Source: Skeletonema tropicum (lineage: Eukaryota; Bacillariophyta; Thalassiosirophyceae; Thalassiosirales; Thalassiosiraceae). Taken from it: a stretch of 64,000 bases of DNA. The stretch is taken from the NCBI GenBank assembly GCA_037178625.1, contig CM074138.1, positions 1,798,001-1,862,000 on the forward strand, written 5' to 3'. The notes below the pieces were generated by a model that worked only from the letters and a program-made list of their open reading frames with translations, made no database searches and was not told where the DNA came from. This document shows, one piece after another, positions 11,135-22,745 of the stretch; position 1 is the stretch's first letter; every line of letters begins with the position of its first letter. The position numbers and the translations under genes were made by a program.

Positions 11135-12628
11135 TTATTTGTACAGCCAAGTAGATTCCAGTCCCAAGTAAAAATCATGCTTCTTTGCTTTCTTCAGTGC
11201 ATTTTGACTAACTTTCTTCCCTCCACCATCCAATCCATCACCACTGGTATAGACTTCTCTCAATTCATCATTCTTCTTTCCCATCCACTTCACCAGCTCT
11301 CCACCACTCCCAACCTTCTCCCTTTTGATGACTTCTGAAGCAAACAGTGCATCTCTCAAATTGTCAAGATTTAAGTGAGGTGCACGACATTTCTGACTGG
11401 GTGAAAACATCTCAGGAAAGGCATTGTAGAAATGGTTTGCTGCATAGTCAATAACATCTCGTGTCTTTTTGTTGGTAACTCCAGGAAGATCCAGCAACTT
11501 GATTGGTTCTGCCTTGTTGATTTCTGTAAATATGATGGCCTTGTCATCTTGTTCCTCGGCTGTTGGTTGCTGCTTCTTTGAGTCAGTGAGGACAGAGTCA
11601 GTATTGTTGTTCTTTTGCTGTGGCAAAAACATTTCCACAAGAATATTTTCTAGATCAAGTTGTGCCAATGGATTGACTTCTTCGCCTTCGTTGGTAGATT
11701 GCTTTCCATTTTCACCATTAACTTTTGGTTTCTTTTCAGCAATCTTGCGCTGTTCTTCCGACAATAAAGCCATCATGCCCACACGATGCTGCCCATCCAA
11801 GATAGAGAGACGTCCACATTCCTCTTCCATCAAAGAGATCACTCCTGGTATTCCCATCCATAGAGTTTTCTTTTTATCTTTGGCCATTTCCTTTGCCCTA
11901 TCGTGTCGATAGGCTCGTTGTTTTTCGTATACGGGAAGCGAAGCTAGTTTGGATGCAGACGTGAGATGAACACGCTTATATGGCAAATGAGCTATTTTGG
12001 GGCCTAGAATTGGGTGATGATCTTGCTGGAGAATGGCGTTGTTGCCTTGCTCCTGTTCAGCCATTAGTGCATCATTAGCAGTGTTTTGTTCTTGCTCCTG
12101 TTCCTTGGCAACATTCTCCTGCCATCTACTAAATGCCTCCTCCCTCTGACGTTCAACTTCCCTTTTCTTCAATTGTTCCTCCTCCAATCTAATCCGTTCC
12201 TCCTCCTTACGCTTCAATTGTTCTTTCATGGCCAAAAGTTCCAACTCCATCCTCTCCTGTGCCGTCTTGAGAGCCCTTTGTTCAATTTCTTTTTCAATTT
12301 GTTTTTGCTTCTCGGCATTATTCCTACTCGATTGTTGCACTGCCGCATCTCGTGCATCTGACGACACAATCGCCTCCGCTATCGAATGTGATTTGTGGCT
12401 GTCTGCACTGTTCAAGCTCTTAGAAAGAGATTGATGTAGATCTGACCGGGAGGAATCTGGAAGAGACGTGGCAATAACTGTGGCAACTCGTTTGTGCAGA
12501 GATGAAAGACTCCACCATGGATCATCCTGCTTTGGATTTGGTGCTGATGACGAGAAGCATCTTGCTGCTGATATTAGCGGCCTGGTGGCCCTCCGACATG
12601 AATTCACCGCCACCGATGACATGCTCAT
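11135..12628 (-). CDS. DGQHR-domain protein with mitochondrial-type presequence
   Basis: The frame opens at 12688, but a start at 12628 is preferred. From there the protein (497 residues) begins with an Arg/Ser-rich segment (SCRRATRPLISAARCFSSS) typical of mitochondrial presequences. A long charged coiled coil rich in Glu, Lys and Arg follows (residues ~103-185 from this start). Then comes LSILDGQHRVGMM, the signature of the DGQHR / ParB-like fold, which in bacteria occurs in DNA-binding and DNA-modification proteins such as DndB. The C-terminal ~200 residues (…NKKTRDVIDYAANHFYNAF…) belong to the same unit. I infer a mitochondrial protein, possibly nucleic-acid linked; activity is unknown. 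No intron needed. Confidence 0.75.
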   Translation of the reverse strand: MSMSSVAVNSCRRATRPLISAARCFSSSAPNPKQDDPWWSLSSLHKRVATVIATSLPDSSRSDLHQSLSKSLNSADSHKSHSIAEAIVSSDARDAAVQQSSRNNAEKQKQIEKEIEQRALKTAQERMELELLAMKEQLKRKEEERIRLEEEQLKKREVERQREEAFSRWQENVAKEQEQEQNTANDALMAEQEQGNNAILQQDHHPILGPKIAHLPYKRVHLTSASKLASLPVYEKQRAYRHDRAKEMAKDKKKTLWMGIPGVISLMEEECGRLSILDGQHRVGMMALLSEEQRKIAEKKPKVNGENGKQSTNEGEEVNPLAQLDLENILVEMFLPQQKNNNTDSVLTDSKKQQPTAEEQDDKAIIFTEINKAEPIKLLDLPGVTNKKTRDVIDYAANHFYNAFPEMFSPSQKCRAPHLNLDNLRDALFASEVIKREKVGSGGELVKWMGKKNDELREVYTSGDGLDGGGKKVSQNALKKAKKHDFYLGLESTWLYK

Positions 12629-13150
12629 GATTGATGTGATGTATAACAAAGTGATCTGTATGTCCAACCTGAGTGAGGCAAATTTCAAGCAGACCTCCCT
12701 CGAAGCTTGGCTTGGATGATGATTTCGGATGAAGCTCGGGCTATGACGAACTGCCGCGTGTGAATGTTTTACTGAAGTGTATGTTGGGCGGGTGATAGGT
12801 AGTGCTGGTGAATAATGGTTCTGGAATTTGGAACAAAAAAGAGGCGAGCGAGGGATGCGAGTGCGTCATTTTTCGCGCAGAACAAGCAAGAACCAAGCGA
12901 AAGCAGCATGAGACGAATGGACACTCTAGAGGATGCCATATCTTTCGCTATTCGAGAAATCCACAGTGAACTACCATAGGGGTGAGTACGCAATTTCACA
13001 TCAATTATAAATTACTCCAAGATATAAAGGAGCCTACATGGCTCAACTCTCTCGTTATTTTTGGGCTTGGGTGTTCTCTGTATCATGCATTTTGTCGTTT
13101 TGTTGTTCACATATTTTGAACAGCTTCTCTCAAATGTAATCACAATCACT
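12629..13150. other. Intergenic, nothing recognised
   Basis: This holds the 5' side of the DGQHR gene and the 3' side of MCM3. A 76-codon ORF at 12769-12999 (-) is unsupported. No repeat or RNA gene seen. Confidence 0.5.
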
Positions 13151-15729
13151 TCAGTCTATTAAATATACTTCCTCATCGCTTAGCATAATCCTGTTCTCCG
13201 ACTCTAGTTGTTGGATAGCTTGAAGGACCAAGTCACGATCGACATCCACAGTCGTGGCAATGTCATCGATGGCAATGCTGTCTTCTAATGATCTAGACAA
13301 TTCTTGGAAAATCGTTTGCTTCAGATCGGCAAGTGTTTTGTCTCCTTGCTCCTGTGAAGCAGCTTCTTCACGTTGGCGTTTGTTGGAATCATTTTCATCA
13401 TCTTCTGGATCCGATGTATCAGTTAGGTCTGGATCCTCCCTCTGTCGTTTCTGTCCTGCAGCTACGACATCGTTTTCACCAATGACTTGGGTGTTCTCGT
13501 GGTATAAGGCAAAACTGAGAATGTCCATTGCTGCAGCAACATCAGGCTCGGCTTCTACTACCATACTCAAGCGGGCCTACCAAAGTTTTGGGGTAAATAT
13601 AAAATGTGAGCTTCCGACAAAGGTTCGATCAAATCAAGGCAAACAAAAGTAGAGACACATACCTTGGCGTGAGCACTAGCAAGACGAATGATTGTCTCCA
13701 AACTACGAGCCGTCACCGGCAAGGTCCTCTCATCCTGCCTCGATCTCATCTCAGCATAACGTCCAGCAATGCACTCCCTCGCCTCCTCGGTAAGGACAGG
13801 CTTCATCCTCGTCTTGGCAAAATGGAGGTACTTTCTCAAGAACTCATGCTGCAAGACATCATCCGAGTGTGGATCGTCATCCTCTTGTCCAGCTGTGACA
13901 CCCGAAGGATTGGCAGAGTCATAACGTGAACGTTGCCAAATAGCATGAGCCTTCTTCTCATCATCATCACCTTCCTCCTCTGACGTTTCATCGTCGTCGT
14001 CGTCATCATCATAATCACTATCGTGTCCAGTCTGCCCTGCCGCATTCCTATACTTGTGCCCCCGAATCACATGAGCCGCAATCCTTCGGTCCGTCTCCGG
14101 ATCCATCTGATCCAATACCACAAACAACAAATCAAAACGACTCAACAACGAGTCGGGCAATCCAATATTCTCCTGAATCCGACGCCTACGATCATATTGT
14201 CCATAAACAGGGTTGGCAGCCGCCAGCACCGAGCACCTCGCATTCAAACTCGCATGCAACCCCGCCTTGGCAATCGTCACAGTCTGCTGCTCCATCGCCT
14301 CATGAATCGCCACACGATCATTTTCCGACATCTTATCAAACTCATCGACACACACCAACCCCCTATCCGCCAACACCATCGCCCCCGCCTCAAGTCTCCG
14401 TTCCCTCGTATCCGGATCCGACGTCACAGCCGCAGTCAATCCCACACCCGAACTTCCCCTCCCCGTCGTACTCACCGCCAGCGGGGCAATCCCCATGGCA
14501 CTCCGCAACAACTGACTCTTGGCCGTACTCGGATCCCCCACCATCAAAATATTAATATCACCCCTCAAATGTGTCCCATTCTCCAAATTCTTTTCCACTC
14601 CACTCAGCAACTGCAATGCCAAAGCCTTCTTAATCATCCCATGTCCATGTATACTCGGACAAACACTCCGTCCCAACACATCCAAAATATCCTTCCGTTG
14701 ACTCAATTGTCGGATGGTCCGCACGTCCCTCATGGTAAACACCAACCCGGTCGTGGAATCCCGTCCAATTAATTGTACATCATTGACCAACACGACAGTC
14801 TTGAATACCCCACTGGTAGACGCTTGTCCACCCGGTCCACCCGCCGAGGCCAACGCACGATGTGTTCCCACCACACGACATCGATCTCCGGGCTTTAACT
14901 TGTCACATAGTTCATTCTCCAAAATCAATTCAATGGAACGGGGCAATTGACCCATTGGAGCACGTTCTGGCATTTCTTGTAGTGTAATCGTTTGATAATC
15001 CTTGTAATGACTCAGACCGTATTCCGTTTCCAAAACGTTCCCATTAGAGTCGACGGTGGGGTAACTTGAACCGGTTAGACCGACAATCCGATCGGGGAGT
15101 TCGACACCGGTGGAATCGACTTGGGGTAGGCCCAATTGTGGATCGGTGGCGTCCACGTAGGATCGTTGAGAGTGTGCTCGTGTGGCGGGACAGTAGTGGA
15201 CCGAGGAGACAATTTTGGGTTTGACGGAAGAGACTTTGACGGCCACACCCTCGACACAAATGAGGGTGCGGAGGGTAGAAGACCCTAATTCACGTGGATT
15301 GAGAGGATGAGAAGTATTGGTCGGTCCAGAGAGTGCCACCTTGATCCGTACATCGGATGCTTCATTACCGGCAGTGGAGGCAGGGTTGAGTGATTTATCA
15401 TACCCCGGCCGTTCCTCCATGGCAATATCATGTGCCGCAAATTCCAACGCACGTAAATGACGTAGGGGGTCGTTTATAAGTTGATTGGACAAGCGAGCAT
15501 CGTAGGATCGTAATTCGGAGAGGGGGATGCGTAGTCGGGGATTGTTGGAGGTGGTGACGCCCGTTGTGGTGGACTTGTCGCCTCCCTTGCCCCCACCGCC
15601 GCCTGTGGTGGTTGTGGATCGTTGAATGTAATCATCGACGGATGTAGCAATCCGCTCTGGATAATTGAATCGTTCGTGACGGAGGAAGTCATCGTAGCGG
15701 GCACGAAGTTCTATTAGACTGTTGGCCAT
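13151..15729 (-). CDS. MCM3: MCM3, DNA replication licensing helicase subunit
   Basis: Two exons, 15729-13663 and 13576-13151, encode 830 residues. The intron is 13577-13662 (86 bp, GTATGT…GTAG), and splicing restores the conserved run SAHAKARLSMVVEAE. Exon 1 has the MCM N-terminal domain, Walker A GDPSTAKSQ (398-406), Walker B LVCVDEFD (458-465) and the arginine finger SRFD (530-533). An acidic Asp/Glu linker (~580-612) follows, then the winged-helix C-terminus. MCM3 joins MCM2-7, the hexamer loaded at origins in G1 that becomes the replicative helicase. The C-terminal run FALYHENTQV and the position of the acidic linker point to MCM3 rather than other MCM paralogues. Without splicing the frame would end with an unrelated 31-residue tail. 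Confidence 0.97.
13577..13662 (-). other. MCM3: MCM3 intron
   Basis: An 86-bp GT-AG intron in phase 0. The donor follows the AAG codon of SAHAK, and the acceptor GTAG precedes GCCCGCTTGAG. Confidence 0.93.
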
Positions 15730-16302
15730 TATTGTGGAGGATTATTTAATTTGAATGTGTAGTGTATGAAAAATGATGCGGATAGGTGTCACGTTCTTGC
15801 TGGAATTTTGTGCTCTCTTTTGGTAGGTGGGCTCTTTGGATAGAGAACAATTCAGTTAGTAGTAGTGCAAGCAATTATTCGTCATGTCCCTTGACAACTG
15901 CTTCTATTTTGGGGGTGCAAATGTTGATTGATTTCAATGTTATTGCAAGCAGAGCAGGTGATCATCACGCCATTTTTTTCATGTTCAGTTCACATGCCAT
16001 TTCTGGCGACTTTCTCGACGATAGATAACGGAATTTGAAAAATTTTAGTCGAGTCAAATCCAACGCAGATTGTGAGTGTCTAATTGAAGGAGTCCCATTT
16101 ATTTGACTGCTGGGTAGTAGGGCTTGGTCTTCATCAGGCCATCTACATACTTATCTACCACCTCTAGTTTGCATAAGTACGTCTGGGCAGTGAAAGCAAA
16201 TCAATGTTATGGTACCGCACTTAGGGTACAAGTTGCTCCTCAACTGCAGACATATCTCTCTTTGCTATAAAATTGGTGAACCCAAGGGTGAACACAAACA
16301 CA
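15730..16302. other. Intergenic upstream of MCM3
   Basis: Probably contains the MCM3 promoter. An 80-codon ORF at 15786-16028 (+) is unsupported. Nothing else recognised. Confidence 0.5.
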
Positions 16303-16476
16303 TCATGACGGTATACTTGACCACACAAGAAGTAGATCCTCCTCTGACACCTCAACCCAACTAGCAGATCCCCCAGCCATAAGAGTAATCGAAGCATCCG
16401 GCCCCGAAACAAAGTCGGCATTGTTCTTCAACTTGATGTACGAATTGTGTTTAACACATGTGCCAGCCTCTTCAAA
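16303..16476 (-). pseudogene. Duplicated 3' fragment of the pectate-lyase-like gene
   Basis: About 130 bp (16346-16476) match the end of the pectate-lyase-like gene at 20069-20206. They encode the last ~40 residues (…KLKNNADFVSGPNTS…GGSASWVEVS) with several substitutions. Just downstream in gene sense, 16303-16345 matches 19954-19993. The copy therefore includes 3' flank but lacks ~75 bp in between. It has no upstream coding sequence and is a dead fragment. Confidence 0.8.
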
Positions 16477-18154
16477 GAGAATCGTTTGGAGTTGTTTGCA
16501 TGTGTGTTGAATGATTTGAAGCCGATTGTTTAGACTGAGAGCAAGCTAGCTACACCTCTTACGAGCCAATCTACCTGATGATGGCAGAAAGAAACAGTAA
16601 AGTATTTCGCCTAAAACATATAACCTGCACATCCTAGAGAGCCCTCTCTGTAGTAAATGTAATAAAAGCTTTCAAGATTGACTTCTTCCAACCCGTGAGT
16701 ATTTCTCTCTGTTCCACATTAAGCTGATTTGTCGAGGATTCCAAGTTGTTACAGAGGAAGCTGCCCATTCTTTCTTCTTCGCCCAAACTGGTGCTACCGA
16801 CTCAATTGAAATCATTAGATGCGGAATCTTCACTTACTCTTTCTCCGCGAGGCTGGCTTTGACTTTGACGGATTTGTCAATTTCGTGGCATCCTAATTCT
16901 TCATCTACATCGCCATCGGCAGCCATGACGACTTTATCAGTGCTTGCTTTATTGGGCTCCTCAGCTTCAAAACTACCTCCCTCTTCTTCCTATGTATCTG
17001 TAGTGCTGGCTTTATTTGAGTCGACAGCTCCACCGCCTCCTTGTCCTTGTTCTTTCTCTACTGCTGGGGAGTCGTCAGCCGTAACTCTTGCAGTAACCCA
17101 AGAGGAGCAACACAAGGTAGAACACGGGTAGATAATGATAATGAGAAAACCAAGAATTGAAGTGAGTATGTGAATATGACAGTCGACCTACTTGATATCA
17201 AAATCAAACAAGAGAACATCAATTACTCACAAAAAATGAACTCATACCACAAGTACTTGATGTTGAAATGAAGAAGGGGGCCGATGATCTCCACAAATAT
17301 CGAGAAGCCCAAGACAAGCAGAGTGTATGCCGACACCGAATTATGGTGCTCCACAATAAGTGCAATCGAGAACCCGAAGACGATGCTAATGAGGATGCAA
17401 CCGACAGGATAGATATTTCTCGTTTCTCGTGAATTACGGGAAAATCTGAATATAGTAAAATTTAGAATCATTCTCGGATTCTCTGAATATATAAGTATAC
17501 CACCTGCCTGTAGCTCCGTCCCTTGAATAATCTGTCTATCTATCTATCCGTCCCTTCCATCATGTTCGCGAAGGTTGATGTTGGGGCCTTTGGTGTGGGA
17601 ACAATCATTTGCGCTCGCTTGAATTGGACTAGCAAGTGGGCTGCATCATCGGGGCCTCTGTCTCTGTGCGGCGGTTTCTTCGACTTCTGTTGTTGTTATG
17701 TTGGCTGTACGTTTACTACCATGTACGGCTGGGATGGACTTGATTAAAAGCATCAGCTTCGTTAGAAGCATCTGAGGAAGAATCTGAGTCTTGCTTTTCT
17801 TCGTCAGAAGCGACTTGGTGGCCTTGATTCTTTGAGTGTGGCCGTTTCCGACAGGAAGATGCCAATTTTCCGTCGTTATCTCAAGTGAAAGTATGCCAAG
17901 GCATGCTCGATAATATTTTGCATCATCGTTATGGTAGTTGAATGTCTCAGAATTTCGTCACACGATCAATCTTGAAATGCCAGATGAAATGTGGAGAGAT
18001 AATATGAATGGCTGCAATAAATTATTGATCTGTAGCACGTTTGTTTGACTTTGAATCGAAGTCATATTTCAGAATAAAGGCCAGGCACAGACAGAGCATG
18101 AGTAACAAAGAGACTAAATAATGAGCATTGTGATTTCAACTGAAAGTACACTTT
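16477..18154. other. No clear gene; scattered coding-like fragments
   Basis: On the minus strand an 82-codon ORF (17223-17471) encodes two hydrophobic segments (YPVGCILISIVFGFSIALIV and YTLLVLGFSIFVEIIGPLL). Acidic open stretches follow near 16850-17110, interrupted by a stop. A small membrane-protein gene with introns, or its relic, is possible, but I could not join the pieces with convincing splice sites. The motif AAAGTATGCCAAGGCAT occurs at ~17886 and again at ~19745. Confidence 0.3.
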
Positions 18155-19393
18155 TCAAGATCGGGAATGCTCCATCAAACTAGCAATCAATGCTTCTCTT
18201 GATCCATCGATGTCGAGGCCCTTGTCATGCAGCTTTTCTCTAAGATCCCGAATCCTCATTGTGCTGTACGTCTTTTCAACGTCCGCTTCGTTGTCATCGC
18301 CGCCGTCATCACTAGATTCTTTTTCATAATGCCTTGACACTGCAGCCAAGAGATCTTTGCATACGTCTCCAGGAACGTCTCGAAATGATACTCTATGCAT
18401 TACTTTTTCTTTGTTCTCCACAATAAAATCCATCACTGACTCTTTCAAAAGAGCACAGTTCATAGCATCTGCATAGAGAAGATTATCGATCACATTGTCG
18501 ATTGTAATATCTGTGTTATTCGCATACCTCACCTCAGCTTCGAGTTTCAGATTTGTCACTCCGTATTTGTCTGCAGCGTTGACAAAGTCTTTTTCATTAG
18601 CAACAAATTCTTCATCGCTGATATCTCCTCCTTAAACGTAGTAGATTAAATGACGGAACACTTCAGGTTTAACATCAGTGATAATGATTGGAGTCGTTCC
18701 ATCCGATGTAGCGCAGAGAGAGGAGAGCTCTGGAGAACAGTGTTGCAGAATAAGTCTATGTGCATGTAGTATTTCTGTCGATGTCTTTGCCCTCTTTCTA
18801 TCACTTTCGCTCTCGGACTTGTGTTGCTCACAGATCTCAAACACTACATCTGCTGACTTTTCATCGTCAAACAGCTTGAGCATGATTGATGAGGCTGGAT
18901 TCTTAGGAATGAATTCATCAAGCTGCATGGTTACGCGAAGCGAGAGTGCCCCCTTCACTAGAAATCCCACATCGTCTTCGCTTCCGATTATTTCGTTGCG
19001 TGAACAAAAATTATCCCAGCCCCAATTATTATTTTCATTATCAAAAATATCGATGCTTTTTCTTTTGATCCAATCGCTGAAGTCGGAGCAGCACAGTTCA
19101 TGCGAATGTTTCAATTTCAGGTTTCTTCCCTCAGAGCACCTATCAAGAGATACTGCTACCATTCCATCCGTTGATTCTGGGTAGCCACCGGGACACATTC
19201 TTACACGCCAATTACTACCAAAGCAAGAGAACTTAGAAGAAAGCACAAATTGTCCCTTTTCAGACGGCAGGTCTTCAAAATCGTTGAACGTTATGCTGAA
19301 TAGCTTCTTATTTGGATTATCCGACAGTAAAAGTACATTGCTTCTATCGTTCTCCTCAGCGGCTACTACCTCGTCATTATTATTATCTGCCAT
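18155..19393 (-). pseudogene. MATH-BTB-SAP protein gene with one in-frame stop
   Basis: One frame runs 412 codons but is cut by a TAA at codon 254 (18632-18634). Before it are a MATH-like domain (~30-155) and a BTB/POZ domain (~165-253, with ILHAHRLILQHCSPELSSL). After it, in the same frame, come GGDISDEEF, the rest of the BTB/BACK-like helices, and a C-terminal SAP motif (MRIRDLREKLHDKGLDI) that usually binds nucleic acid. BTB proteins of this kind commonly read Y-V-Y-G-G where this one reads Y-V-stop-G-G, so a tyrosine codon probably became TAA. No intron that removes the stop keeps the frame. Such proteins often act as CUL3 ubiquitin-ligase adaptors. It may be a recent pseudogene, a null allele or a sequencing error. 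Confidence 0.75.
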
Positions 19394-20058
19394 CTTATTC
19401 TTCTTTTTGTTCTTAACTAATTACGACGCTACCAGTTGCTTGCTCGCTTGTTTATTTTATTTCTTGCTGCAGTCTGGTTCATAGTTCATGGTTCATGGTT
19501 CAATCATGGTTGTCAAAGCTCAAAGCATAATCCCTGAAGTAGTACCCCCCTGGAATAAGAATTTTGGCCGGGCTGGGTCGGAGGTATTAGGGGGTACTTA
19601 CTATTAAGTAGAGTGTGAGGTTTAGTTGGGAGGTAAACATTTTACTCAGGCTGAGATTAGGCAAAGTGGGGGTAAGTTGTAGATAGGGGTGGGCACAAGT
19701 TTCTCACAAACCGGCCTCAATCATACCGTGTTATGTATTCAAGTGGAAAGTATGCCAAGGCATAGTATGACAGAGCATTCTCTCTAGAGGGAGCTAAGTA
19801 AGAAGTTGTGTATCCATGAACAGGAAGTATCCTAAGTAGTACTAGACCGGACCAGCTCGGCTTGCTGGTCCACTAGCCCACCACCCGGAGATGAGGTGAC
19901 AGTGAACTCACGACTCACGAAACCGAAAACACTGTTTCCGTGAAGCTGACGCAATGACAGTATACTTGACTACACAAGAAGTAGATCCTCCTCAGCTATG
20001 CAATTCTACCTGACAACATTCCATTAATAAAACATTACAATACATATTAGCAGTTCAA
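19394..20058. other. Intergenic, nothing recognised
   Basis: Promoter side of the MATH-BTB gene and 3' flank of the pectate-lyase-like gene. The block at 19954-19993 is duplicated at 16303-16345. No gene seen. Confidence 0.5.
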
Positions 20059-21575
20059 TCATTCGTTTCTCGACACCTCAACCCAACTAGCAGATCCCCC
20101 AGCCATAAGAGTAATCGAAGTATTCGGCCCCGAAACAAAGTCGGCATTGTTCTTCAACTTGATGTACGCATTGTGTTTCACACGTGTCCCAGCCTCTTCA
20201 AACATTAAGGTTGCCAAAGTACCCCTCGCAAACCTATCGGCAGTACTATGATTCAGCCGGATGATTGTACGACTTGGATTGCCCTGTGTATCAATCACAA
20301 AGATGTTGCCGGAATTCTTGGGAATCTTCCAATAGTACGGTGTGGAATCTGGAGGAGGATAGACAGTGGTAACACCCATTGAAAGTGTCCCTGACATTCG
20401 TGCTCCACTGGAAGACATGAGGGATGCTCCCGGAATCGCGGGTGTCTGGCCATAGATGAATGTGGGAGCGGTAAGTTGCACATCTCCAGTGATGGAGAAG
20501 TAAAAGTAGGGAGCGGACTTGTCGTAGAGAGCAGTCATTCCGATGAATTCCCATTCTCCACCTCCGGAGTGAGATGCGCTGGAGATGATACTACCACTTG
20601 TGTATCGCATGGCTCCGGTGATGGATCCTGGCACACTGCTACGAGCATAGACTCCAAATGTGACAAAGTCATGTGCTGGAGATTTGGGTGTAACATCTGC
20701 CATCAATTTGAACGCTCCACCATAGTTCAAATAGTCCACATCAATCACATTATGATCCGGAAAGAGCATCTCATCACTATCCTCCAAGATTGAAATGGCG
20801 GCATTTTTTCCCACCAGCGAAAACCCGGGCATCATTCGATCTTCCGCGATGTAACCCTTGAATGCAGAGTTCCAATACAGATTCTTCGGGGCGGGATCCA
20901 TCCCCACACTCTTATACGACATGAGATCAATGTCGGGATTCCTGCTTAGATTTGCTTGGATGTGTGTGTGGCCGAGCATGCCGTTCATTACATTTTCATA
21001 GCTTGAATCATCAATGATGATGATGGGTCTATCCAGAGACTTGGATGTAGCTTCAAGTCTTACATCGTGCAACTTGATGTTGGTCTTGGATCCTTCTACA
21101 TAGACATGTGTCCAACTTGTATCCGGCGGCTCAATGAACATTCCATAAAACTTGTTGTCATTACACGCACCAGGACCTTCCGCAATCAAACCCACCTCAA
21201 AGCCACCTCCAGACATGCCACCAGCAAGAAACGAATTGGAATTGACAAAACTACCTTCATCTGCCTTCAACGAGATACCACGCTTGGCATGACGAATCCT
21301 TACATTCTGATAATTCCCATACGGCACACCACCCGAGTTCTTCGCAACCAAACTGAGCGCTGGTCCACCTAAAAAGTAATAGATGAAAATATTCGACACA
21401 ATTACAGATTCTACCAATGACCCATCTGCTTCGACTAATACTCCACCTGCTGCTTGGATAGTTTCACAGTCCGTACCATACGGCCAGTCATAGACTGCTA
21501 GATCACGAAGCCCCGCGGCATGACCAGCAAGTTTGACAGCATAGTCTGTACCACAATAGGCAATGGTGGAAGCAC

Positions 21576-21792
21576 TGTCGAGGTACGATAGGTACTGGCA
21601 TAATAGTATTTATGTATCGATCTCTTTACGTAGATATTCAGAAGAAGTGCGTAGGAAAGATCCACGTCGACAGCATCATCTCCATATCCATTAACAACCA
21701 TGAAGAAGTCCAGTAGTAGTAACACTCACAATTATTAATATTGTCAATCGATCATAGACTCCCTCTAGAACTGAATTCAGCTAACCAGGTCA
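21576..21792. repeat. Left LTR
   Basis: A 217-bp long terminal repeat starting TGTCGAGGTACGATAGGTAC and ending CAGCTAACCAGGTCA. It differs from the right LTR only at the T/C of TTATG(T/C)ATCG. Confidence 0.95.
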
Positions 21793-22103
21793 TTGATAAT
21801 TATCAGCACCGAAACACATCGTTACTATGCGATCACTGTTAGAAAGAAATGTATCATCCAAAAGCTACGATGTCAATAAAGAATAATTATCTCGTCTTCA
21901 ATAGCAACACCTACGACAAGCAATAACTCAACATTATCTACATGCAGCTGTCTACACAGCATCTCGAGGTCCAGATAGAAATTGTGTCCTTCTCCGCTCA
22001 GCGGCCCTCCAAGTAATGGTAATAGTCAAGGCTCTTTCGCCTCGCACAAAACGTCAATACTACAATTTATTATATTCAAAACCCAGTCAGCTCTGGGCGG
22101 ATA

Positions 22104-22322
22104 CCCAGCGTTGGATCCGCCATACAGCGGAGCCCTGGTACGGATGGCCGTCGAAGATGGATCCGTTAGGTTGTAGTAGCTGTTTTGCAGTGAAGTTCTA
22201 TCCAACCATTTCCGCTGCATATCAGCCATGTTGAGGGTCCCAGCGTCGGATCCTCGTTTTCAGCCCAAGAGTGGCAGTCGCGGAGAGCCCAGCGTCGGCT
22301 CCTTTGTCCCAGCGTCGGATCC
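22104..22322. repeat. CCCAGCGTCGGATCC motif, four dispersed copies
   Basis: Copies or near copies start at 22104 (CCCAGCGTTGGATCC), 22239, 22288 (GGCTCC variant) and 22308. They sit in the left part of the retroelement interior, where leader and packaging signals would be expected if the element reads on the + strand. Role unknown. Confidence 0.75.
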
Positions 22323-22745
22323 GCTTGGTTGTGCTGTATATCAGCACAACCACTTACTCAATAGATGAATTATATCCACCTTGGCATACCCAAGAGAGAC
22401 TGCTAACACTAACAATGCTAACACTAACACTAACCCAGCAAATTGGAATCTCACTAGCAACACTACAGTTTATGACCCAGAAGGTCTTTTCATGAGCATC
22501 ACTAACAATATTGTTATGACCCAAAGGTCTTTATTCCTTTTCAAACGATTATCTACAGGCGATCCATGCGTCGCACTACCACAAGAATTAGAGTTGAATA
22601 TTGCACAAGATGTGCACATTGCGAAGCCAAGTGAAATGGCTCACGGAGAGAATCCAGCGGACAATTCCGACTACCATCATTATTATTTGCAAGATTTATT
22701 TATGGAAAGTTTTTGAAAGTGACATGAGTTATCTTTAATTATCCG

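Noticed and set aside
11469..11912. 147-codon plus-strand ORF
   Set aside because: Antisense to the DGQHR gene; Cys/Ser-rich shadow with no domain.
14023..14772. 249-codon plus-strand ORF
   Set aside because: Lies wholly antisense to the conserved ATPase part of MCM3, and its His/Arg/Pro-rich composition is what an opposite-strand shadow gives.
18565..18640. Intron that would remove the in-frame TAA of the MATH-BTB gene
   Set aside because: The only GT-AG option spanning the stop (~67 bp) breaks the frame and would delete conserved BTB residues.
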